A stretch of 64,000 bases of DNA from Toxotes chatareus (Eukaryota; Chordata; Actinopteri; Toxotidae). The position numbers and the translations under genes were made by a program. The stretch covers positions 10,355,001 through 10,419,000 of the forward strand of contig CM028889.1 in the NCBI GenBank assembly GCA_016801885.1. Direction: 5' to 3'. Position 1 is the first letter of the stretch. Each line of letters opens with the position of its first letter. Below are positions 52,923 to 62,934 of this stretch, piece by piece. The notes under the pieces were generated by a model, which searched no databases, had not been told where the DNA came from, and was given only the letters and a program-made list of their open reading frames with translations.

Positions 52923-54316
52923 ATTCCCACTGTTTCTGAGATCACCTGGACAGCTCTTGGATATGAGAGTTTAGCTGGAGTCACCAAGGATAAACAACCA
53001 AACCAGAAGGGACAAAGAACTCCAACACATTCATAAACAAACTTGCACACAGTCAAAGTGTTGGACACTTATTCTCTGATTGTGTTTCTTCTAGTTGTGC
53101 AGTTCTTTAAACAAACTACAATTCATGTTTTAAATATCTACCCTGGTTTTTGATCTTTAGCGCCAGGGGGTTCCTTAGAAATGGCTCGACAAAAAATATA
53201 ATAATAATGCAGCCCAAAAATTGTTTTCAGTCTAACTGTAAAGGAAACAAATTCCATGAAAACACCAAAACCCAACATTGTGACAGTGTATCACTCAATA
53301 CTCCTCAGCTTCCCTATTCTGTCTGTAACAATGTCCAAGCCCATTTGGTCCTACTGAAGATGTAAATCTGCAAAAATAGGTTACAAATGTATTTTTGATT
53401 TTTAAAAAAGGCTCAGTAATTTTCTAAAAACAACTGGACACTTTAGTTTTCAGCAAACATTATTTGAACAGGAGAAATGTTTTTAGCTGCAGATTAAAAC
53501 ATGCACTAAAGAGTATTGATGACAACAGGAAAATGGGACTAACTCAAACGTCAGAAGTCACATTCATTGTAATGAAAGAATGTAGTTTTTTGACAATAAT
53601 AAATTCTTGTTGGTATTAAGACTTAACCCTTTAAACTGGCATGTTGTATTTTTCTTTTCCAATGATGCTTAAGAACTAGATTTTCTTAACTTCAATTCAG
53701 TAATAAAGGTTTCTTGCCCCGTTAAAACCCCACAGCTCAGCTCAGTGTTGTTGGATTTAGCTGCACAAATAAACCTCCTGAGTTTCTCACTGGGCATGAA
53801 ATACTAAAAAGGTGATGCCATCCCTCACAAAGAAAGCTAAAGCTCTTTCTGGTTTTTCTGCAGCTGATTCTACAGTTTTACTGGCAAGAGGATTAATTGC
53901 TTAGTTTTCATAAATGCTGCTAACCTGTCAGATAAATTACATTTTTAAGCTGCCAGATTTCATGATTTTCCCACATTGCTTTCCAAAGGCTTAAATGGCG
54001 TCATTAGGAGCTGATGTAATGGACCGAGTCTGATTATGACAATTATCAACTCTCCAGACTTTACTTCTAGTTTTTACATGCAATGACATGCACGCACAAG
54101 CTCAAACACATTAATGGTGTTATATCAGGCAGTTTGCCTGCATCGAATTAGACGCAAACATCATGTCAACATTTCATATTTCCATATGAGGATAATGGTG
54201 AGGAAAAAGTACTGGCCTAACTAAGTAAATAATGATGTCATTTTCTGTCACATCTCTTCTACCACTGATCTCACTTCTCCCTTTTTCTTTCCCTCTTTCT
54301 CGTTTTCTCTCTGCAG

Positions 54317-54496
54317 AGTAAGGCCAAAGAGCTACCTTTGTCAGCTGTGCGTTTCATGGAAGAGCTTGGAGAGTGCACTTTAGGGAAGATCTACAAGGGT
54401 CACCTGTATCTCCCTGGCATGGATCAGGCTCAGCTTGTGGCCATAAAGACCCTGAAGGATATCTCCAGTGCCCAGCAGTGGGGCGACTTCCAGCAG
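54317..54496 (+). CDS. ror1: ror1 exon 9 (kinase-like N-lobe, nucleotide loop and VAIK)
   Basis: A 180-bp exon between CTCTGCAG and GTACAG, encoding residues 432-491. It begins SKAKELPLSAVRFMEELGE and contains the degenerate glycine loop GECTLG (449-454) and the VAIK lysine (Lys475). The second loop glycine is Cys451, as in human ROR1, where it is one of the changes that mark a pseudokinase. The next loop aromatic is Leu453 here, against Phe in human ROR1. The exon ends after FQQ in phase 0, inside the kinase domain. Confidence 0.97.
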
Positions 54497-55251
54497 GTAC
54501 AGAATCGATCACTGCCACCAAAGGTTAACTTATTCCAATTTTACAAAATAAATAAATACATAATATTATATATATATGCGATAGTGTGCAACAAGTGTTA
54601 TTTTAAAGAAGAAGGAAAAAAATCAGTATAACAGCTCTAGGTCTAAATAGGAAGTCATTTTAAAAGACATGCTTCTAACTGGCAATTGTGCATGGATTGG
54701 TAAAATAAAATGTGATACTAAAATACTGGTGTTTTAAACTACAAGGGACAACTTTCCCAGTGGAAAGATTGCTCTTCCCACAAGACTTGAAGCATGACTT
54801 GTTATGTTTCCACAGAAGGTAAATGTGGTGGGCAATGGGAGACTGTATATGGCTCAAAATCACTGAACAACAGATGAATGCGTTTGAAATAGTTCCAAAA
54901 ATAAACCGTAACTACTGGCAGGTTGTCCAGTTGTAAATTTAGATGTTGGGGAGGATTGAAAGAGATGACTTGTATAAAACATAATCCTCACTTTTCACTT
55001 GCAGAGAGCGAGGCAGACCTGAACTGTCATCATTTAAAGTAACACTACACCCTAAATCTGACTATTCAGTATGAAACACTTAAAGTGGCCATAAAAAGTG
55101 GAGTGAGCTCTGAGTGATTTGGGATAAATCTGCTGTGAAGCAAACAACAAACCTTTCAAAATTAAATTCAGATGGAGTATCACTTCATCTTTGTTTGAGT
55201 GTCTTTCTTTTTGCTCAAAAATCACTATTGGTAATCTGTTTTCCAACACAG
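54497..55251 (+). other. Intron 9 of ror1 (inside kinase-coding region)
   Basis: A 755-bp phase-0 intron after FQQ in the N-lobe. It is AT-rich, with GTACAG donor and AACACAG acceptor. I see nothing else in it. Confidence 0.9.
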
Positions 55252-55479
55252 GAGGCTGCAGTGCTGACTGAGCTACAACACCCAAATGTGGTGTGCCTGT
55301 TGGGTGTGGTGACCCAGGAGCAGCCCGTGTGCATGCTGTTTGAGTTTCTTCCTCAGGGCGACCTCCATGAGTTCCTCATTATGCGTTCACCACACTCTGA
55401 CGTTGGCTGCAGCAGTGATGAGGACGGCACGGTGAAATCCAGCCTGGATCATGGAGACTTCCTGCATATGGCCATACAG
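55252..55479 (+). CDS. ror1: ror1 exon 10 (kinase-like domain, C-helix to hinge and insert)
   Basis: A 228-bp exon between CCAACACAG and GTGAGA, encoding residues 492-567. It holds the C-helix glutamate region (EAAVLTELQHPNVVCLLG), the hinge (VCMLFEFLPQGDLHEFL) and the acidic insert MRSPHSDVGCSSDEDGTVK that is conserved in ROR1. Both boundaries are phase 0, and the joined peptide reads straight through from exon 9 and into exon 11. The flanking introns are 755 and 170 bp. Confidence 0.97.
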
Positions 55480-55649
55480 GTGAGATTTGGAAGCAGTATA
55501 GTTGATGAGTGTGTCTTGTCCTATTTGATCATTCAATTCAAAACCACAAATCAGTTCAGTGATCTCTGTTTGCCCTCCCTTAGCTCCTTTCATTGCATAC
55601 TTTACACCTAATAAATCCTTATTGTTCTTTTCTTACTAATCTAATCTAG

Positions 55650-56014
55650 GTGGCTGCTGGGATGGAGTACTTGGCCAGCCACTTCTACGTCCATAAAGAC
55701 CTCGCTGCTCGGAACATTTTAGTCGGCGAACAGCTTCACATTAAGATTTCTGACCTGGGTCTCTCCAGAGAGATCTACTCCTCAGACTACTACTGCATTC
55801 AGCCCAAGACCCTGCTGCCCATCCGCTGGATGCCCCCTGAGGCCATTGCCTATGGCAAGTTCACCACAGATTCGGACATCTGGTCATTCGGAGTTGTGCT
55901 GTGGGAGATCTTCAGTTACGGCCTGCAGCCCTATTACGGCTTCTCCAACCAGGAAGTGATGGAGATGGTGAGAAAGAGACAGCTGCTGCCCTGCCCTGAG
56001 GACTGCCCACCAAG
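55650..56014 (+). CDS. ror1: ror1 exon 11 (catalytic-loop and activation-loop region)
   Basis: A 365-bp exon between AATCTAG and GTGCGT, encoding residues 568-688. The catalytic-loop motif is HKD (582-584) in place of HRD, and the metal-binding motif is DLG (602-604) in place of DFG. Both are the non-consensus forms known in ROR1, so it is expected to be a poor or inactive kinase. The activation-loop tyrosines are Tyr610, Tyr614 and Tyr615. The next residue is Cys616, where human ROR1 has Arg. The C-lobe follows with PIRWMPPEAI and DIWSFGVVLWEIFSYG. The exon ends two bases into an Arg codon completed by exon 12. Confidence 0.97.
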
Positions 56015-56753
56015 GTGCGTTCATGTTAATATTATATGTCAACATAAACTGTTAATTAACTATGAGAAGGTAAGAGAGTGCATACGAAACCTTCGAACCT
56101 GAACTTCAGCCGCATCTTCATCTTGTTTTAGAAGTTTAGGCAAACAGTATAGCTTGTGTTGAAAGATTAAGGCAGCACCTTTTTACCTTCAATTCCCTCT
56201 TCAAGGCTCTTGTGTTATTGTGTTTCAAACATAACAACTATTCACTTTCTTGCAGGGTTGCAGCAAGCAGGGAATGGAGATGTATTATAAGCTTTTATTT
56301 TGTCAGGCACTTGTTAAATGCTGACCAGTTTTGACAACACCAGGTCTTCACCACTTTTCTCCACTCCCTGCTCTGGCTAAGAGTACCTGAAGAACATTTT
56401 CTTTTCTTTGCTGTGATTATTTTTTTATTTTTTTTATCTTCAAGAGCACCCTAATGCTTTGTGGATTCCTTTTATGTGTGATACAGTGAGCACTAGGCCA
56501 CTTCTTTTGTCTACACATTACATTTCATCAGTTGAACATACACTTGCTCTACAAACACAAACAGTATGTACCAAGTTTCATAGAATTCAGCTGAATATGT
56601 CACATAAGCAAATATTCATTCACAATATAAAAAAATGTAATTTCAAATCTTCATGAGAATTTTAGGTGTTTAGTTTATTAAATTAAATTGTCTTGATAGA
56701 TGTACATGATTAAAAATCTACAACTCTCTCTCTCTGAAACTTTTATCCCTCAG
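56015..56753 (+). other. Intron 11 of ror1 (inside kinase-coding region)
   Basis: A 739-bp phase-2 intron splitting an Arg codon near the end of the C-lobe, with GTGCGT donor and CCCTCAG acceptor. AT-rich; no other feature seen. Confidence 0.9.
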
Positions 56754-57459
56754 GTTCTATGTTTTGATGACTGAGTGCTGGCAAGAGGGACCAGGACGTA
56801 GACCGAGGTTCAAGGACATCCACACCCGCCTGCGAGCCTGGGAGGGGCTGTCATCCCACGCCAGTTCCAGCACACCTTCTGGAGGCGGAGGCAACGCCAC
56901 CACCCAGACCACCTCACTCAGTGCCAGCCCTGTCAGCAACCTCAGCAACCCTCGTTATGCTGCTGCCGCTGCCGCAGCAGGATACCTCTACCCAGCCCAG
57001 GCTATTCCCTCGCCGGGCCAGATGGCTCAGATTCCAGCCTGGACGCCCATGGCTGTGCCTCAGACCCACCAGCGCTTTATCCCAGTCAACGGATACCCCA
57101 TTCCACCTGGATATGCAGCTTTTCCTGCCCACTTCCCTCCCCCAGCTCCACCCACCAGGGTAATCCAGCACCACCTGCCACCTCCTAAAAGCCGCTCACC
57201 CAGCAGCGCTAGCGGCTCCACCAGCACAGGTCACGTCAGCGGTGTACCCTCCACTACGGGCTCCAACCATGACGCCAACGCCCCACTGCTTTCCCACTGC
57301 ATCATGCCAGGGAGCGGCGGAGGGCCAGCTCAGGTGTATGGACAAGTTTCCCACAAAGGGATGGGACAGCTGGACCACGCATCACAAACATCAGCGCTTC
57401 TCGCTGGTGATTCTGACGTACTGATGTACAACGACTCGGTCATCACCGCAGACCTGTAG
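56754..57459 (+). CDS. ror1: ror1 exon 12 (end of kinase-like domain, Ser/Thr/Pro-rich tail, stop)
   Basis: The terminal coding exon, 706 bp after TCCCTCAG, ending in TAG at 57457-57459. Residues 690-718 finish the C-lobe (LMTECW, RRPRFKDIH). The tail follows: Ser/Thr-rich (NATTQTTSLSASPVSN), then Pro-rich (RFIPVNGYPIPPGYAAFP; PPPKSRSPSSASGSTSTGH), then a second Ser/Thr-rich stretch. The order matches the ROR1 tail. Odd features are a seven-alanine tract at 758-764 and a GGGGN stretch just before the first Ser/Thr block. The C-terminus, SVITADL, parallels human SMISAEL. Confidence 0.97.
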
Positions 57460-58795
57460 ATAGATAGATGGTTACTCACACTCTTTCCTCTTGGGACCCA
57501 AATATGAGAAGTTTCAACTCTCACCCAGGGACCTGGTCTAATAATTCTACTCTGGTCACACTTAGGCCAAACAGAAACAGGCCTGGAAGCACATCTGGGT
57601 CTGCAAGAAACACTGTCGCAGCTACACAAGTATATACGCAGCAGTTTGACTTTTTAATGCCTTATTGTTTAAAGCAAGTGTACTTGTTACCATGGTTTGG
57701 AAATGTTATTATTTTAACCTCTGTGTAAATACGGTACATAAGTCCTGAATGAATGAGATACAAAGATATATATTCAAAAGAACATTTTATTATGGAAAAC
57801 ACTTTAAGGTGAAAAAGTAGCGAGTCCTTCCCGTCTCAAAAAGTTCATGTCAACAACTCAAAAGACTGTTTCATGCAGGATGTTAAGGAGACACTGACAT
57901 TCATATCATGACCTTGAGGTGCCTTGCAGCAGTGGTGGGACTTGCTTGTTTCTGGACATTAAAATGCTAAAATGCACAGTACATTTGCTTGTACAGTGAT
58001 AGTGAGTGACAGCCAAGCAAGCAAGAATGGAAACAGCAGCTTGAACAAACCAGAGGTGTGTTGGCTTTTCTGAGAAGACCTGCACCGACCTGACCCAGTG
58101 CAACAGTATACAAGGTGCACAGGTGATGTACCTGAACTAAACCTTAGCATTGTAGACTGTTAACATGAGAGCTGTCCATCGAAGCAGCTGGAACAAAAAT
58201 ACTCATACATCATCATTTTCACACAAAATCCTTTTTCAGAAATGACACCTGAATGTTTTTGTGCAACCTCATCATGACTACGTGAGACTTTTGCAACACA
58301 GACACAGGCCTCTTTGCCTTTTTCAAACCTCATCATACTGCAAGCTGTCCAGGCTGAGAAACACGGAAGGAGATTTTTTTTTTTTTTTATTATTGAATAC
58401 TAAACCCCACCTCAGCTTTTCATTCTCCCTTCATTTTCCAGTCTTCTCTAACACTCAACCTCCCAGCACAAACTTCAAAGCCCCGACAGATCTAAAAATG
58501 AAATCACACAGCACTCATATCCTTTACAGGCACAGTTAAACTGGACCGCTCTCAGGGCAAACACTTCATTCACCATGCAAGGCCTGGGCTCAGTTTTTCT
58601 GTCAGTAAAGAAAGTTGAAATTTCAACCCTCACAAAAGAACATGTTTATTATAGATTGGATGCAATACTTTTTATGGCAGAGTTTTTTCAGTGCTTAAAT
58701 TTTGAAGGAATTCACAGATTTTTATTCACAGGTCTTGTCTTCATATCGCTGTCCTTGTCTTTCCTGTTTTAGTGCATCTGTATTGTGCAAATAAA
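57460..58795 (+). other. ror1: ror1 3' UTR (end uncertain)
   Basis: Non-coding sequence directly after the TAG stop. A Pumilio-type motif TGTAAATA lies at 57724-57731. A canonical AATAAA at 58790-58795 is one plausible polyadenylation signal, with ATTAAA just after it and a further AATAAA near 58899. More distal signals occur near 60285 and 60420, so the UTR could be about 3 kb. The sequence alone cannot choose among them. Confidence 0.4.
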
Positions 58796-59210
58796 GAACC
58801 ATTAAAAGCATGGAGGAATGAAAGTAGAAAGCAGGGAGAGTAAAAAAAACAAACGCAACACTCATATCAGATAGTGCTGTCATGAACAAACCAGAAATGA
58901 AATAAAAAATAATAATTTTATGAGCTGGGGACAGATTGTAATACTGTGTGCAGAGAGATGTATGTACGTTGCTTTTATCTGGTTCTGTATCAGTAAATGG
59001 AGACATTTTTACACCTGGCACCAACTGTTCTAACTTGAAGGTGATCCCATTTAAAAAAGAAAAAAAAAGGATAAATAGAATCTTCCTTCTCTGTTTGAGT
59101 CTCTCTAATTACAGCTGTATTTATATTTTCACACATCCAGTGTCCAGTAGCATGTAATTATGTATGGTTTGGATGCATTTACTCTGATAATCCTTTTGTG
59201 ATATGAAGAC

Positions 59211-59264
59211 GCGTGTGTGTGTGTGTGTGTGCGCGTGCGTACGTGCGTGCGTGTGTGTGTGTGT
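59211..59264. repeat. Compound (GT)/(GC) microsatellite
   Basis: Alternating GT and GCGT/ACGTGCGT units downstream of the ror1 stop. Confidence 0.9.
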
Positions 59265-60785
59265 TCGGTAATTGATTAACTTTCAGTCCTGTAATCACAC
59301 ACGTGCCTCATCTGTCTGTTATTATTTCATAATGATGTTTGATTAGACGCATGGCTAAATATGAAGCTTTTATCATTAAGAAAAGTCATAGAACCAGCTG
59401 ACGTAACATTTGTGATCTTAGTTGTGATTATTGTTATGAAATTCCCCCAGTATCTGTGAAGTAGACAATCATTGTTTTGGTCTTTTTAAAGTTCCTAACT
59501 GTAAGTGTTGTACTCTGCTGTTGTTTACAGACTGTTGTGTTATCAATCAGCTATATATTTGCTAATCAAGCACACATTTCACATGACACCAGGATACTCT
59601 GATGGCTTTTCACTGTGAATGTGTCAAGCAAAAAGCACAGTAAAAATTTTTTTAAAAAGCCTACGCAGTTCATTGTTGAATGGCCAAGTTTTCAGAAGCC
59701 ATTTGTTGAATGTAGACATTTAGCTCATCTAGTCTTAAAGTCATGACTTATATCTGATGTCATTACAAGTAAACAGCAGCTGCTCAAATTAGGCTGCAAA
59801 CTTAATTCAAAATTAATCGGATTTACATCAATCAGACTGAGCTGTAGTTTACCCCCAGATGATTAATTCAAACCAAATACCATCAAAAGAGAAGCTGATT
59901 GTCTGCCATTAGCAATATGAAGGGAGAAGCTTTTGTTTCCAACTTTGGAGATTTGTTCCTAAAGTCAAATCTGGTCCAAAATTATTTGAATCGTTTTAGG
60001 TAAATTTTTTCATCAACTTTTTTATTTCATTGCTATCTTTTGTCTCTGTACTGTATCTTTTTTCCCCCTCTGAAGCAGATTGAGCTACCTAGGCATCTGA
60101 CTTTGTACATTTGACCTCCAGCATGTAAAGGATGTATGTGTACTACTCTGACAGTGCAAAAACCACTTGTACACAAGACTGTGAATTTTAATCAAGTCTA
60201 GGTATTTTTGTATTTGGCAAAAACAAATCATTATTTTACTTTTTTTATATTCTAGAGCAATTAAAGAACTACATAAATACATACAAATAAATTTATATTT
60301 CAATAACAGAGTACCCATCACAAAAGGTTTACATTCTTGTCCTTTTGACCAAGAGCGGCCTTGTCTTTGTATTTTGTCTGAACATTTTTGCACAGATGTT
60401 TTGTATTGCAAAATCATTTATTAAATGATGTTGTTTGGTTAACCTTGCAGTGATATGTCAGTAGTATGATCATTACTTTTCTAGGCATACACAAATAGTT
60501 TTTTCAGAGTTGCAATGGCAGTGTGAATCCACTAGGTACCACCAAACCACCTCCACTGTAAATTTTATTGAATTTGTTGGCCTCATTATCTCAGTGACCA
60601 TTGTCAGCCAGGTGGTGGCGCACTTTAGCTGTTCTTTTAGTGTAGGTATCTGCTTAAAAACAGCTGGAAATAATATTAGTCCAGCTAGAATTTGGCCAAA
60701 GATGGAAAAATGACTCTAGTGTAGTGTTCTTCTGTGTGTGCCTGTGTTTTCTCTCATTTCCTGCTCAAAGTCACATTTTGGGTGA

Positions 60786-60791
60786 CTGTGT

Positions 60792-60833
<42 letters not shown>

Positions 60834-60840
60834 AAGAGAG
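60786..60840. repeat. (TG)n followed by (GA)n microsatellite
   Basis: A TG run passing directly into GAGAGA/AAGAGAG, adjoining the dispersed repeat at 60852. Confidence 0.9.
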
Positions 60841-60851
60841 GGACCTATGCA

Positions 60852-61054
60852 TATTTAAATTTACATTTACTCATTTGGCAGATGTTTTTATCCAAAGCAA
60901 CGTAAAGGTTTGGGACACCACTAAAGCCTAAGTACAGTAGGAGACTACTAAATCTGTTCTATAAAATGTGCAAGGCGATCAGGTAAACAAGTGCACAGTA
61001 AGTGTGAGTTTGGCATGTTGGGATGTTACAGAGAAGAGATGAGTCTTCAAGAGT
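60852..61054. repeat. Dispersed teleost repeat fragment
   Basis: Contains TTACTCATTTGGCAGATG followed by TTTTTATCCAAAGCAACGTA and ends with AGAGATGAGTCTTCAAGAG. This combination is a very common interspersed repeat in fish genomes (usual form: CATTTGGCAGACGCTTTTATCCAAAGCGACTTA). The copy is diverged. Family assignment would need a repeat library. Confidence 0.5.
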
Positions 61055-61304
61055 GTTACTCTGTTCCAGAAGAGCAGATTTTTTTTTTCAATCCAGAAAA
61101 TAAATTCTTTTCTCTTCTGTTGTGCTTAGGTTGGAGCAGATATCTCAGAGACAGACAGATGTTTCAAAACCTGGACAAATAAAAGCAAAGCTTACTGCGA
61201 GACTCGATACCACCTGAGATGATTAGGTAATTGACCTTTTTGTCTTTTTATTTTGTGGTTGAAGATATTCTAAAAAGTGCTTGCACTGGGCTTTTCATTC
61301 ATTC

Positions 61305-61406
<102 letters not shown>

Positions 61407-62595
61407 CTGTGTGCACAACAATCATCACTAGCAGAGGAGTAAACTCCCATAACTTCTTCATCAGAGGCACAATGCCCTGAAACTATTAGCTGCACTTTCT
61501 CCCAAAGCAAGACCTAAAATCATTTGCTATCCCATCATTAAGGACTATTACGCAAAAAAAAAAAAAAAAATACTCTGTTACAAGTAAAAGTCTTGCACTC
61601 ATTCCTCACCTAAACCTGCAATGACTTTGATGTTTTTGGTCACTTGAGGAAAATAGGTCAGGAAATCCAGTGTTTCCCAGCCCTAGTGTTGAGCCCATTC
61701 TAAGGGTCATCAAATAAATTTGAGGGTCATAAGATGATTAACCCGGGTAGAAAATAAGAAGGTAAATTATATGTTTTATATAAAATTTTAATCTGAAAAG
61801 TAACTTGTAAGGTGTTAAATAAATGTGTGAGTAAAAGGTAACATTAAACTGAAATACTAAAGTGCTAAAGTACCTTGAAGTTATACTTTGGCACAGCTGA
61901 GTTAATGTATTTATTTATATTTACTCCCCACCAATGACAAATGGACATAAGCATCACACTCTAAGAGTCTGAATAATTGGTGTTGTAGGGATGGGTGTGT
62001 CCTGTCCCAATGTTAAAATCCTTCTGGTTCAAAGTCAGAACTTCCTGCAACCAGACCATGTAACTGAGGACGACTGATCCCTCTCCACCAATGACAGACG
62101 ACCCCTGAGGGCGCTGTCTGCTAAAGGAGTCTCGTTTAGCCTTTTGAGTTTAGGGTAATGTCCTGTAATGGGCTTTGAAAGTAAAGGAGAGGCTGAAAAA
62201 GAAAATGAATGTGCATTTGGCTGAAAGCAAGAGAGACAGATGAATAAAGGGTGGAAGGAGAGCAATACAGGTAGAGTGCATTGAATGGCTGAGAGGGATT
62301 ATGTGTGGTTTAAAAGTATAGCATACAGTGAAGGGAACATCAGGGTTAAATGTGTGTCAGATTTACCATGAGGTCTCTATGGATTCAACATGTAAACAGT
62401 GAATCAGAGGAGGGTGGTGCAATGTAGAGGGATTCAGGACCTGATTGTTTCCAGTTGTGGGGTCTGGCTTCATCTGAGCCCAATGAGAGGATCAGGAAGG
62501 GGGCTGAGGGATAGAAGTGAAATATCCGGAAGACTCAGGTGAAACATAAAAGTCAATGTAAAATAAGGTGGAAGAGAGCAGACTGTGACACCTGC

Positions 62596-62750
62596 TTATA
62601 GATAGAGACAGAGACTGTCTCTATCTATAACATAAAAGTCAAAGTTTTCCAGTGATAGAGACAGAGACTGTCTCTATCTATATAGTACATATAGTATATA
62701 GTGATAGATAGAGACAGAGACTGTCTCTATCTATCACTAGAAAACTTTGA
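62596..62750. repeat. Nested palindrome with three related hairpins
   Basis: Three perfect hairpins share the core GATAGAGACAG-AGA-CTGTCTCTATC: 62596-62630 (16-bp arms), 62654-62678 (11-bp arms) and 62701-62737 (17-bp arms), each with the same 3-nt AGA spacer. Hairpins 2 and 3 sit inside a larger inverted repeat, with 62639-62658 pairing with 62731-62750 at 19 of 20 positions. The centre (62679-62700) is a near-palindromic TATA-rich stretch. Confidence 0.95.
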
Positions 62751-62895
62751 AACTGATGGCAGGGAAAGGGTATTGCACCACTTGCTCATGTGGATATCTG
62801 AATGTTGTGTATGTGCATTCAAACAGAAACAGAAACATTGCTTCATAGCACTACAAGCGATCAAAAACTCCACAGGGTATCTTTAAAGACCACAA

Positions 62896-62934
62896 AGCTG
62901 GGTGTGGTCTTCCTAATTATGACCACACCCAGCT
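62896..62934. repeat. 14-bp perfect inverted repeat (hairpin)
   Basis: AGCTGGGTGTGGTC at 62896-62909 and its exact reverse complement at 62921-62934, separated by 11 nt. It lies about 150 bp past the nested palindrome. Confidence 0.9.

Larger units (their letters stand above)
51023..54316 (+). other. Intron 8 of ror1
   Basis: A 3.3-kb intron between the transmembrane exon and the first kinase exon. It contains three microsatellites (51427-51448, 52528-52550, 52861-52922) and a strongly pyrimidine-rich stretch (about 51527-51710). I see no other gene. Confidence 0.85.
20666..57459 (+). other. ror1: ror1 gene body (exons 2-12, 5' end missing)
   Basis: This is the spliced gene for receptor tyrosine kinase-like orphan receptor 1, a single-pass plasma-membrane receptor that binds Wnt5a and acts in non-canonical Wnt signalling. 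Eleven exons join in frame: 20666-20728, 27060-27350, 27637-27670, 48240-48367, 49839-50156, 50332-50577, 50808-51022, 54317-54496, 55252-55479, 55650-56014 and 56754-57459. All introns are GT-AG and all split codons resolve, giving 923 residues and a TAG stop. Domain order is Ig, Frizzled-type CRD, kringle, transmembrane segment, pseudokinase, Ser/Thr/Pro-rich tail. The call is ror1 rather than ror2 because the transmembrane exon, the kringle and the tail (ending near SVITADL) follow remembered human ROR1 closely, and the ROR2 tail is very different. Human ROR1 is 937 residues, so only a short exon 1 with signal peptide is missing. Residue numbers below count from the first whole codon of exon 2. 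Confidence 0.95.
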
